Shown here: one piece after another, positions 44,125 to 51,762 of the stretch
Layout of the letters: every line of letters starts with the position of its first letter
How positions within the stretch are numbered: the first letter of the stretch is position 1
Origin: Candidatus Binatia bacterium
GTDB lineage: Bacteria > Desulfobacterota > Binatia > Bin18
Assembly (NCBI GenBank): GCA_951812575.1
Contig: OX638322.1
Span: 1,983,925-2,047,924 of the forward strand
DNA: 64,000 nucleotides
Direction of reading: 5' to 3'
The notes under the pieces: model-generated
Seen by the model: only the letters and a program-made list of their open reading frames with translations
Database searches by the model: none
What the model was told of the DNA's origin: nothing
Translations under genes and position numbers: made by a program

Positions 44125-45192
44125 TTATGTCTCTATGGGTACGGTCACGAGTTCACTCCGCCCGGCACCGCCCCCCCAGCCGCACATATGCACGGAAAAG
44201 CGTCCGGCCGTCCCACCGGCCACGACAATAATAATGCCGTCCGGCGAGGACACTTTCGGGATCAGGCTGAAGTCGTCTGCGGCGTTGAGCCAGCCGGGCA
44301 GGTTGGCTCGATGCACGCCTTCACTGCCGTCCGGTCCGGGCAGGAGTTCGTGCAGCGGCCGCCGGACGTTCTCGTACAGATAGCGCTTGACATCCTGTTT
44401 GCTCATGCCATCCGCGGCAATGCTGTTGGCATGCTCCGGGCCGAGCACGACAATATAGTTGCCGGCCAGATAGGTCTTATCGCTCCAGCCGACGGCCATG
44501 CTGGCCCCGAGAGTGTCCAGAATGCCGCGCGCCGTGCGGCTGCCGTGATTGCTGACACACTGTGGGGCATCGCAACAATAGACGCTGATAGTGCTCTGCT
44601 CCGGTTCGAAGCCGTGCTCGACATGGAGGGGGTCCCACGGGTTCTGTTCTTCGTATTCGCCTATGCAATAGGTGTATTTACCGGGATGGCCCATGGTTGA
44701 TTTATCGATCTCGCCCGGATGCGCCCCGCCGATATTAATCATGATCAGGCGCAACGCCCGGCCGATGGTTGCATTGGCCCGCCAGCCCGAACCAAACACG
44801 CCGGCCGCACAATTGATATCGAGCTGCTGGCGGATCGGGCCGTTGATAATAAACAGCGGCGTAGCCGTGTGGGTGGTGCCCTGCACGCCGTGCAGACTGG
44901 CCCGTTCGTCGCACATGGCCCGCACACCGGCAATCACGACCGGCAGGAATGCCGGTGTGCAGCCGGCCATGACCGCATTCACGGCGATCTTCTCGACCGA
45001 GGCTTCACCAAAATTGGGCGGTACCAGCGCGACCACTTCGTCTGCGGCCTGTGAGGTGGCGGCCAGCATGAGTTGCATCCGCTCTTCCGTTGGCGGAACA
45101 ACCGGCAGCCCGTCGGTGACACCCTGCTCGAAGTAGTACTCTATGGCATCGAGTTCTGCGTTCAGGCCATCTGTGGATACGTCGTGTGACAT
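44125..45192 (-). CDS. conserved cysteine-rich protein, partner of the UGSC gene
   Basis: 355 residues. I do not know a biochemical activity for it. Visible features: 'YYFEQGVTDGLPVVPPTEERMQLML' near the N-terminus, 'IAVNAVMAGCTPAFLPVVIAGV', 'DINCAAGVFGSGWRANATIGRALRLIMINIGGAHPGEIDKSTMGHPGKYTYCIGEYEE', 'VYCCDAPQCVSNHGSR' and Gly-rich end 'HMCGWGGGAGRS'. At least nine Cys, including CCxxxxC, suggest metal or thiol chemistry. No signal peptide or membrane segment. Immediately upstream of the UGSC selenoprotein gene and probably its functional partner. Confidence 0.8.
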   Translation of the reverse strand: MSHDVSTDGLNAELDAIEYYFEQGVTDGLPVVPPTEERMQLMLAATSQAADEVVALVPPNFGEASVEKIAVNAVMAGCTPAFLPVVIAGVRAMCDERASLHGVQGTTHTATPLFIINGPIRQQLDINCAAGVFGSGWRANATIGRALRLIMINIGGAHPGEIDKSTMGHPGKYTYCIGEYEEQNPWDPLHVEHGFEPEQSTISVYCCDAPQCVSNHGSRTARGILDTLGASMAVGWSDKTYLAGNYIVVLGPEHANSIAADGMSKQDVKRYLYENVRRPLHELLPGPDGSEGVHRANLPGWLNAADDFSLIPKVSSPDGIIIVVAGGTAGRFSVHMCGWGGGAGRSELVTVPIET

Positions 45193-45290
45193 GGTTTCTT
45201 CCAGTGTCTCCGCTTCACTTGTCTCCTGCCGATCACCGGCTCAGCGCCCCCCTCCCTGACCCTCCCCTCCAGGGGGAGGGAAGGTCTGCT

Positions 45291-45329
45291 CCCTCTCCCC
45301 TGGAGGGAGAGGGCTGGGGTGAGGGGGAA
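45291..45329. repeat. REP-like palindrome with GCTGGGGTGAGGGGG flank
   Basis: The 23-bp perfect palindrome CCCTCTCCC-CTGGA-GGGAGAGGG is the same as 14551-14573; with its flank it is the inverted equivalent of the 38588-38624 element. A shorter CCCTCCCC/GGGGAGGG hairpin lies at 45261-45280. In the divergent gap between the 45192 and 45449 genes. Confidence 0.75.
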
Positions 45330-45448
45330 TATGCAAGGTGAGGCATTCCCTCTCTTGTATTTCTCTTGGGCTTTTCGTCCGAATCAGCTATACCCCAACC
45401 AGACGGCTGATTCAAACAGCACACGCTCAGCAGACAAGGAGACGCAGC

Positions 45449-46507
45449 ATGGCCAGCGTATTCAACGACTACTACTCGCACGAGAACCACGGTCCATTTG
45501 AGCTGTTCGATCTCGGCAATTTTTCCCTGGAAGAAGGCGGGACACTGCACGACGGCAAGCTCGCCTATACCACCCAGGGGACGCTGAGCGCCCAAAAGGA
45601 CAATGCCATCCTCCTGCCGACCTGGTACTCGGGAACCAGCAAGATCATGGCCGACGTCCACGTGGGCAAAGGCCGAGCCATCGACCCGGACAAGTATTTT
45701 GTCATTATCGCCAACCAACTCGGCAACGGTCTGTCGAGTGCGCCGTCCAATACGCCCGCCCCGTTTAATATGGCACGTTTCCCACACATCCGGATCGGCG
45801 ACGACGTCCGCGCCCAGCACAAGCTGGTGACCGAACAGTTTGGCCTTGAACGCCTCGAACTGGTGTGTGGCGGCTCCATGGGCGCGCAGCAGACCTATGA
45901 GTGGGCGGTACGCTATCCCGACATGGTCAAGCGCGCGGCCCCGCTGGCCGGCACGGCCAAGAATACACCGCACGACTTTCTGTACGTTGAGACCCTGAAC
46001 GAAGCCATCACCTCGGACCCGGCCTGGAATAACGGCTGGTATACCGACTCGCACGCGGTCCAGGTTGGACTGCGTCGTCAGGCCCGCCTGTGGTCGGTGA
46101 TGGGCTTCTGTACCGAGTTGTTCAAGCAGGAAGCCTGGCGGGAGCTGGGTTTCTCTTCCACCGAAGATTTTGTGGTTGGGTTTGTTGAGAACTATTTTCT
46201 GCCCATGGACCCGAACAACCTGCTGTGTATGGCCTGGAAATGGCAGCGGGGAGATGTCAGTCGGCATACCGGCGGGGATCTTAAACAGGCGCTTGAGCGG
46301 ATCCAGGCAAAAGTGTTTGTCATGCCGATTGACGAAGACATGTTTTTCCCGCCGCGCGACTGTGAAGCCGAGCAGCAGCTCATTCCGAACAGCGAGTTCC
46401 GGGTGCTTCACAGCGTATACGGCCACCTCGGGCTGTTTGGCATTGAGCCGGACTATCTGAAACAGATCGACCGGCACCTGGGCGAGCTGCTGGCGACACC
46501 GGTCTAG
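45449..46507 (+). CDS. alpha/beta fold hydrolase, homoserine acetyltransferase (MetX)-like
   Basis: 352 residues from ATG 45449 (AAGGAG upstream). 'LAYTTQGTLSAQKDNAILLPTWYSGT', 'YFVIIANQLGNGLSSAPSNTP', nucleophile elbow 'LVCGGSMGAQQTYEWAVRYPDMV' (Ser in GGSMGA), acid in 'VMPIDEDMFFPP' and His in 'SVYGHLGLFG'. This is the MetX-like acyltransferase/esterase fold. The MetX oxyanion and CoA-binding features are only partly kept, so hydrolase and acetyltransferase are both possible. Confidence 0.9.
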   Translation: MASVFNDYYSHENHGPFELFDLGNFSLEEGGTLHDGKLAYTTQGTLSAQKDNAILLPTWYSGTSKIMADVHVGKGRAIDPDKYFVIIANQLGNGLSSAPSNTPAPFNMARFPHIRIGDDVRAQHKLVTEQFGLERLELVCGGSMGAQQTYEWAVRYPDMVKRAAPLAGTAKNTPHDFLYVETLNEAITSDPAWNNGWYTDSHAVQVGLRRQARLWSVMGFCTELFKQEAWRELGFSSTEDFVVGFVENYFLPMDPNNLLCMAWKWQRGDVSRHTGGDLKQALERIQAKVFVMPIDEDMFFPPRDCEAEQQLIPNSEFRVLHSVYGHLGLFGIEPDYLKQIDRHLGELLATPV

Positions 46508-46555
46508 GGCTTCCCCGTCTGAAGTAAACCCTTGGTCTCCTTTCGACGGTGGTGT

Positions 46556-46759
46556 ATGTCACGCACGCACGTCAATATCGACGATGAAGCCTGCGCCGAA
46601 ATCATGCGTCGTTACCACCTGACCTCGAAGCGCGAGGCGATCAATCTGGCACTTCGCGCACTTGCAGCGGAGCCCCTCGACGTTGATGAAGCCAAACAGC
46701 TTCGCGGGTCAGGTTGGGATGGTGACCTCGACGAAATGCGGTCTGGTCGCTCAACGTGA
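46556..46759 (+). CDS. VapB-type antitoxin
   Basis: 67 residues from ATG 46556. 'RTHVNIDDEACAEIMRRYHLTSKREAINLALRALAAEP' is the VapB (MtVapB-like) ribbon-helix-helix, and the tail 'LRGSGWDGDLDEMRSGRST' is the toxin-binding segment. It overlaps the truncated toxin by four bases (GTGA), so it is an orphan antitoxin in practice. Confidence 0.9.
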   Translation: MSRTHVNIDDEACAEIMRRYHLTSKREAINLALRALAAEPLDVDEAKQLRGSGWDGDLDEMRSGRST

Positions 46760-46881
46760 TTCTGATTGATACGTCCGCCTGGGTCGAGTTCCTGCGAGAC
46801 ACCGGCTCTGCTGTCTGCAATCGAGTCGAGGCACTAAAATTCTTACACCCCTTGTTCTTCCCGAAGCGGAAATCAGCTTGA
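46756..46881 (+). pseudogene. truncated VapC toxin
   Basis: GTG 46756 opens 'ILIDTSAWVEFLRDTGSAVCNRVEAL', the start of a VapC PIN domain (Asp 5), but after about 26 residues the sequence becomes unrelated ('KFLHPLFFPKRKSA') and stops at 46881. The remaining 100 residues with the other acidic positions are missing. So the toxin is dead while the antitoxin is intact. Confidence 0.8.
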
Positions 46882-46912
46882 CGCAGAACGAGGTATAGGA
46901 GAAAACGATCCC

Positions 46913-47164
46913 ATGAACGAGTTTGAGGCAGCAACGATTGCCTTTCAGAATGCTTCCCTAGAGGCAACGTACTGGGCAACGTATGTCCAGGCTGGAGTAG
47001 CGGGCCTCGTGGGCCTCGTGCAATGTCTCTTGATTGCCTACGGCTTGAGGTTGATGAGGGTGGGCAATGATGATCGGCAACGCCAAGCTGACCTCGCTGA
47101 GAAACGGCACGAGGAAAACATGCTGGCCTTGCGGACGCTGATCGAGCGGACGGCACAACGGTGA
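46913..47164 (+). CDS. small membrane protein
   Basis: 83 residues, AGGAG upstream. One hydrophobic helix (about residues 26-44, 'AGVAGLVGLVQCLLIAYGL') followed by a charged, probably coiled region 'RVGNDDRQRQADLAEKRHEENMLALRTLIERT'. Function unknown; similar single-span coiled proteins are found as accessory genes next to defence or mobile elements. It overlaps the tiny frame at 47161. Confidence 0.65.
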   Translation: MNEFEAATIAFQNASLEATYWATYVQAGVAGLVGLVQCLLIAYGLRLMRVGNDDRQRQADLAEKRHEENMLALRTLIERTAQR

Positions 47165-47244
47165 TAAAAACCAGGTGGGCAGTTCTAGGGGCCGTTCTAT
47201 ACCTCGGCGTTATTGTCTATACGCCTCTGAAAATCGCTGTATGA
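47161..47244 (+). CDS. tiny single-span membrane peptide
   Basis: 27 residues from GTG 47161, overlapping the previous stop as GTGA. 'WAVLGAVLYLGVIVYTPLKIAV' is almost wholly hydrophobic. The overlap and its membrane character suggest a translated companion of 46913, but it is short and could be chance. Confidence 0.3.
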   Translation: MIKTRWAVLGAVLYLGVIVYTPLKIAV

Positions 47245-47261
47245 ATCATCAGTTCAGAACT

Positions 47262-48713
47262 TTATTTCTCCATTCCCAGAAACGCCTTGACCCGGCTCGT
47301 ACACCGTGCGGTGTCGAAATCTCGATGCAGGCTGGCCGTAATCATGCTGGGGTCGCCGGCGTAGAACATTTCGTACAGCTCGTGGCGTGAGCCAAAATCG
47401 GAGCCAACCAGGTCCCAGGCCAGCTTAAAGAGCCGGACCTTGTCCTGGGCCGGGATGCGGGCGCCGCGATAGTATTTTTCCAGGTCCGGACCGGTCGGCC
47501 CGTCAAAGGCCGAGAATGTCGCCGGCAACTGCATCAGCCCGCCCGCGCCAATCCGGCGTATCATGGCCATCAGCCGCGGGTAGATACGCGGTCCCCAGGC
47601 CCGTCCGACCTGGAGGGGTGCCAGGGCCGGGTAGATCGCCCCGTTGGTCGGGTCAATTTCAGCCTCGTGTTCCGCCGCCAGCAGGATGGATTTGATGATT
47701 TCCACGTAGCTGGCCGCTTCACCCAGGGTTTCCTGGACAACGGGCTTGTCCTGGACCCCGATGGCTTCAGCCATGAGGCTGAGCGTGCCGTAGACAAACT
47801 CGAGCTTGGACAGCAGCCGCGTATTGGTCTGGTGGGCCGTCCATTCTCGAATGCGGGTGCCGGTGTACATCTGGCCGACCAGATTGACATCCTTGTGCAG
47901 AAAAACGCGCTGCCAGGGGACAAGCACATCATCAAAAACCGCGACCGCGTCCATCTCGTCAAAGCGGGCGCTCAGCGGATGATCCTCGACCGCACCGAGT
48001 CGGGTAAAGGACTCGCGACACAGAATCTTCAGCCCCGGCGAGGCAACCGGGATGATAAAGACAATGGCGTAGGCTGACTCTGCTGCGGTCAGCGTCGGCG
48101 GAAAGGGCCAGGCCAGAATCTCATCGGCGAACGGCGCGGCCGTGGCTATCATTTTCGCGCCTCGAATCACTAGCCCCTCAGCCGTCTCGTCGACAATACC
48201 GAGACACTGATAGGGGTCGTCCTGCTCGGCCCGGTTCTTGGAGCGGTCCACCTGCGGATCGATCAGGGTATGAGTGAGAAACAGGTCATTCTCGCGGCAG
48301 TGCTCATAATAGTCCAGGACGCGTTCCCTGCACTCCGGACTCTGCCGGGCAAAATAGTCGGCCTTGGCCGCCCAGGCCGTGACCATGGCATTGAGAAAAT
48401 CCGCACTGCGGCCCATCATGCCGCAGGTCGTGTCCGCCCAGACCTTGCTCATGGTCCGCCGCCGCACCAGGTCGTCCCGCGTGCGCGGGATCAGAAACGA
48501 CAGCCCGACGGGATCGCCACTTGTCGGCGAGGGGTAGCACAGCGTGTCCTGATAGGCCGGGTCGTGCTGCATGTCGTATAAATGAGCAACGCTCTCGACC
48601 GCGGCGCGAAAGGCCGGATGGGTGGTCACATCTTCGACGCGCTCGTTGCCCAGCCAGACCTCACGCTGGTCGCGCAGGCCCGCAGTAAACTCTGCTCCGG
48701 TGCGTGCTCCCAT
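47262..48713 (-). CDS. 4-hydroxyphenylacetate 3-monooxygenase (HpaB) family protein
   Basis: 483 residues, ATG 48713 behind AAAGGA. Full-length HpaB fold: 'MGARTGAEFTAGLRDQREVWLGNERVEDVTTHP', 'RTMSKVWADTTCGMMGRSADFLNAMVTAW', 'ENDLFLTHTLIDPQVDRSKN', 'LVIRGAKMIATAAPFADEILAWPF', 'DAVAVFDDVLVPWQRVFLHKD'. Such proteins use FADH2 from a separate reductase to ortho-hydroxylate phenols; the related 4-hydroxybutyryl-CoA dehydratases have Cys/His iron ligands, which are not evident here. No HpaC nearby. Confidence 0.93.
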   Translation of the reverse strand: MGARTGAEFTAGLRDQREVWLGNERVEDVTTHPAFRAAVESVAHLYDMQHDPAYQDTLCYPSPTSGDPVGLSFLIPRTRDDLVRRRTMSKVWADTTCGMMGRSADFLNAMVTAWAAKADYFARQSPECRERVLDYYEHCRENDLFLTHTLIDPQVDRSKNRAEQDDPYQCLGIVDETAEGLVIRGAKMIATAAPFADEILAWPFPPTLTAAESAYAIVFIIPVASPGLKILCRESFTRLGAVEDHPLSARFDEMDAVAVFDDVLVPWQRVFLHKDVNLVGQMYTGTRIREWTAHQTNTRLLSKLEFVYGTLSLMAEAIGVQDKPVVQETLGEAASYVEIIKSILLAAEHEAEIDPTNGAIYPALAPLQVGRAWGPRIYPRLMAMIRRIGAGGLMQLPATFSAFDGPTGPDLEKYYRGARIPAQDKVRLFKLAWDLVGSDFGSRHELYEMFYAGDPSMITASLHRDFDTARCTSRVKAFLGMEK

Positions 48714-48760
48714 GATCGCTATCCTTTATCCCCGCTCCTCTATAGACCAGTCCGGTCTTG

Positions 48761-49231
48761 TCAGACAAGACGCGCTATTCCTTTCGCGCTCACCCGGTCA
48801 ACTCGACCATGATTCGGAAGAGCGGTCTGAAGCCTGCGTCGAAAGGTGTCCAGCCTGGGTTGACGCGGGAAGAAATAGAGGTGGGCCAGACACGCGCAGT
48901 CGGACGCGCCAAAGCCGGGCAGAGGAATCGATGCGCCCCGCATATGCGCGAAAATATCCGCCCAGGCATGTTCCCGGCGAACGGAGTCGTAGGAATACCA
49001 GACGTGTCGGAGCGCGGCTGCCCGGCGGAGATAATCGACATGCCAATGCGGACGAGCCGCCAGCCGAGAATGGTGACCGACCCGCGCCCGCACTCCCCCC
49101 GGTCCCAGGGCACTGCCCACGTAGACGTAGCAGCCCGGCTCAACGACAAGCGGGCCCAGCCGCCCAATCCGGACTATCCGTGGCTGGTCGGCTTGCAAGA
49201 GGAGGGCATAGCTGCCGGGCTGCGCATCCAT
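48761..49231 (-). CDS. DUF123 / GIY-YIG-like nuclease domain protein
   Basis: 156 residues. 'PGSYALLLQADQPRIVRIGRLGPLVVEPGCYVYVGSALGPGGVRARVGHHSR' and 'HWHVDYLRRAAALRHVWYSYDSVRREHAWADIF' follow the DUF123 family, a GIY-YIG-like domain often attached to endonuclease III or sugar fermentation proteins. The GIY part is 'CYVYVGSAL' and the Arg is kept in 'GGVRARVGHH'. The final 30 residues ('RRRLQTALPNHGRVDRVSAKGIARLV') are an extension. Confidence 0.85.
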   Translation of the reverse strand: MDAQPGSYALLLQADQPRIVRIGRLGPLVVEPGCYVYVGSALGPGGVRARVGHHSRLAARPHWHVDYLRRAAALRHVWYSYDSVRREHAWADIFAHMRGASIPLPGFGASDCACLAHLYFFPRQPRLDTFRRRLQTALPNHGRVDRVSAKGIARLV

Positions 49232-49317
49232 TTCCAGGGCTACCTTTATTAGTCCTGACAGGTCTCTATACTACGGGGATGGTCAGGGGCCTGTCTCATA
49301 ACACAGAAGAGTCGGAC

Positions 49318-50820
49318 ATGAGTATGCGGACCCGCTATACCTTGCCAGGGAACATAACCCAGGACCAGTTCCTGCGTCAGTTGCAGGCGCGTTTTTCCGT
49401 TGAGGTCGCTTCTTTAGGAACCCAGACGCGGCACTATTTCGATACCTTTGACTGGCGTCTGTTTCGGCGTGAGCGGGCCTTGTGTCAGGCGCACGATACG
49501 GTTGCACTCTGGTCGCTGGACAACCGTCCGGTCAGTGAACGCACGCCCTGTCTGGCGCTTCCGCCCCGTGTCGGCGAGTGGGCGGAGAGCCCCCTCAAAG
49601 CGCAACTCCTGTCGCTGGTGTCAATCCGCGCGCTTATGGAGCGCGCGGTCGTGCACGCCGCGTATTTTGTGCTGGCGGAGCAGGCGGCTCCCCACCGCTC
49701 GGTGGCGCACCTTGTTTTTGAAGAGGGTGCCGCCACAGACTACGGACGGGTCGTCCCGCTTCCGACCCAGGTCGAGGTTGCAGCCTATGCCGGGTCGACC
49801 GTGGCTGGTGAACTGCAGGCGTGGCTGGACTCCTTGGGTCTGACAGCGGTTTCCCCGAGCGGTCCTGCGACAACCCTTCATACCGTCCAGCAAGCCAGGG
49901 CGTATTCCGCAAAACTTGCTTTCACATTCGAGCCCGATATGCGGGCTGAGCACGCAGTGCGCACAATTCTGGTCTTTCTGCTCGACATCGTCAGACAGAA
50001 CAGAACGGGTATCCTCCACGATATCGATACCGAGTTTTTGCACGACTTCCGGGTGGCCGTCCGGCGCGCCCGGTCCTTGCTCGGCCAACTGCCCAAGGTG
50101 CTTCCGGTGCGCCTGACCAAACAACTGCGCACGGAGCTGTCTTTTCTGGGCAGTCTGACTAACCACCTGCGAGACCTGGACGTGTTGCTGCTCCAGCAAG
50201 CGGACTATCTGGACGCGCTGCCGCCGGAACTGCGTCCGGATATGGGGCCGCTCTTTCGGACTGTTCGGCATGAACGCTACGCCATCCATTACCGCCTGGT
50301 GGAGGCGCTGACCACCCAGCAGTATGAGACCATTCTTGAGCGCTGGGAAAGCGCGGCAACGGATACGAAAGCCAGGGGACCGCAGGCTGGCCACAAGCTG
50401 GCAAAGCTGGTCCGAAAATCCATCCGCCAGCAGTGTCAGCGGATGCTCTCCTCCACACCACCTGACACTCTCAAGGACAGCACCCCCGAGCAACTGCACA
50501 GACTGCGTATCGCCTGTAAGAAACTCCGTTATATGTTTGAGTTTTTTGCCAGCGCTTTCCCCGAGGAGATGACGGCTGAACCGATTCGGCGTCTGCGCAC
50601 CCTCCAGGATGTCTTGGGCCAGCTCAACGATCTCGATGTCCAGCGGCAGATGCTATGGGATATCGTCCGCGCAGTGCCGGGCTCGCCCGGCCGGAGGCAC
50701 CGGACTGATCGAGCAATTGACCTGTTGACGCAGACATTCGAGAATCAGCAGGAGCAACTGCGCGCGGAGGTCCATACGACCTTTACGGATTTTGTCGCCG
50801 CAGTCGCCCCGTGGTCGTAA
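49318..50820 (+). CDS. CHAD domain protein with degenerate CYTH-like N-domain
   Basis: 500 residues from ATG 49318. The first about 200 residues have a CYTH-like beta pattern ('HYFDTFDWRLFRRERALCQAH') but lack the ExExK triphosphate site. The C-terminal CHAD domain is 'IDTEFLHDFRVAVRRARSLLGQLPKVLP', 'NHLRDLDVLLLQ', 'PEQLHRLRIACKKLRYMFEFFASAF', 'LRTLQDVLGQLNDLDVQRQMLWD'. CHAD domains bind polyphosphate through their conserved His and basic residues. Paired with a stand-alone CYTH on the other strand; a PPK2 is also in the window. Confidence 0.92.
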   Translation: MSMRTRYTLPGNITQDQFLRQLQARFSVEVASLGTQTRHYFDTFDWRLFRRERALCQAHDTVALWSLDNRPVSERTPCLALPPRVGEWAESPLKAQLLSLVSIRALMERAVVHAAYFVLAEQAAPHRSVAHLVFEEGAATDYGRVVPLPTQVEVAAYAGSTVAGELQAWLDSLGLTAVSPSGPATTLHTVQQARAYSAKLAFTFEPDMRAEHAVRTILVFLLDIVRQNRTGILHDIDTEFLHDFRVAVRRARSLLGQLPKVLPVRLTKQLRTELSFLGSLTNHLRDLDVLLLQQADYLDALPPELRPDMGPLFRTVRHERYAIHYRLVEALTTQQYETILERWESAATDTKARGPQAGHKLAKLVRKSIRQQCQRMLSSTPPDTLKDSTPEQLHRLRIACKKLRYMFEFFASAFPEEMTAEPIRRLRTLQDVLGQLNDLDVQRQMLWDIVRAVPGSPGRRHRTDRAIDLLTQTFENQQEQLRAEVHTTFTDFVAAVAPWS

Positions 50821-50854
50821 AACGGAATAACCTTGGAAAGACGGTTCACGAGCC

Positions 50855-51562
50855 TCACACGCCTGACTGTAGCGGGCTCGCGTAGGGGACTTTCCACACC
50901 CCTGGCCCGTATAAGAGGGCGAGGCCGCGATGCAGCTTATTATCGCGTGACGGGTGTAGGGGAAAACTCTCCTGGAGAAAACGGCTGATCCGTCTCAGCT
51001 CATCCTGCGTGCCGGCCTCCAACTCGACTTCGACTTCATAAAACGTGGCCAAGGCGCGCTCAGGCGCTTTCGGGTCACGATAGCGCGCCGTATCGAGCGC
51101 CATTTCTGCCAGAGCCACTTCTTGGGGCTCGGCGCTCCGCTTGATGGCCAGGCGTTGTCGCTCCACCTCGGAGATCAGAATCGGGGCCAGTGTCTGGCCG
51201 CTCGCGACGGTTGGCAAACCGTCGGCTAATTCTTCTGGTGGCACGAAGGGGAAGGTCGGCGCACCGGGCAGCACCACCGTCCGTTCCGGGCGCGCGTGAA
51301 TAGTCCCTTTGACCCGTCCCTGTCCCTTGGTTGAAGCTTCCCAGCCGTCGTCCCCGATGCGCCGAAGACGCAGGGCCAGCGCATGTCGGGTTATGAAGAA
51401 GTCGGCCGTATCCAGATACGTTGTCTGTAACTGTAAGGTTGGGCGACGCTCAAGACGAAAAGGGCCGAGTTGAGAGCGGGCCGCGATTTGATCGAAGACC
51501 GCCACGTCCTCGGTGAGGAGTTTGACTTCAATTTCCTGGAGGACTGCGCTCGTGGTTGCCAT
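50855..51562 (-). CDS. CYTH domain protein (inorganic triphosphatase-like)
   Basis: 235 residues from ATG 51562 (AAAGGA upstream). The ExExK motif is 'VLQEIEVKLLTEDVAVFD', then 'TLQLQTTYLDTADFFITRHALALRLRRIGDDGWEASTKGQG' and 'EVEVELEAGTQDELRRISRFL'. These line a basic and acidic tunnel that binds triphosphate with Mg; relatives are tripolyphosphatase and adenylate cyclase class IV. Converges on the CHAD gene, with which many CYTH proteins are fused. Confidence 0.93.
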   Translation of the reverse strand: MATTSAVLQEIEVKLLTEDVAVFDQIAARSQLGPFRLERRPTLQLQTTYLDTADFFITRHALALRLRRIGDDGWEASTKGQGRVKGTIHARPERTVVLPGAPTFPFVPPEELADGLPTVASGQTLAPILISEVERQRLAIKRSAEPQEVALAEMALDTARYRDPKAPERALATFYEVEVELEAGTQDELRRISRFLQESFPLHPSRDNKLHRGLALLYGPGVWKVPYASPLQSGV

Positions 51563-51762
51563 TGCTCTCAAGGTCCTTTCTCCGGCGTGTCGTCTCCCAG
51601 CGGTATGAGGCTGCGTGCCGTATGACGGAGAAGAAGGATTGTCAGCTTTCTCCGGTCGATGTGTCAAGCCCTCGTAGGAGTAAGAACCTTGACCCTGCCC
51701 GCATGAACAGGATAGGGATACGACACATCAAAAAGGCTCGGAACTATACAAGGAGGGGAGAG

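Noticed and set aside
45233..46477. 414-codon open frame on the minus strand
   Set aside because: It is antisense to the MetX-like gene, has no recognisable motif or ribosome site, and reflects the codon bias of the true gene.
48622..49317. Upstream extension of the CHAD gene by 232 codons
   Set aside because: The extension is antisense to the DUF123 gene and has no CHAD or CYTH similarity; the ATG at 49318 begins the domain-like sequence.
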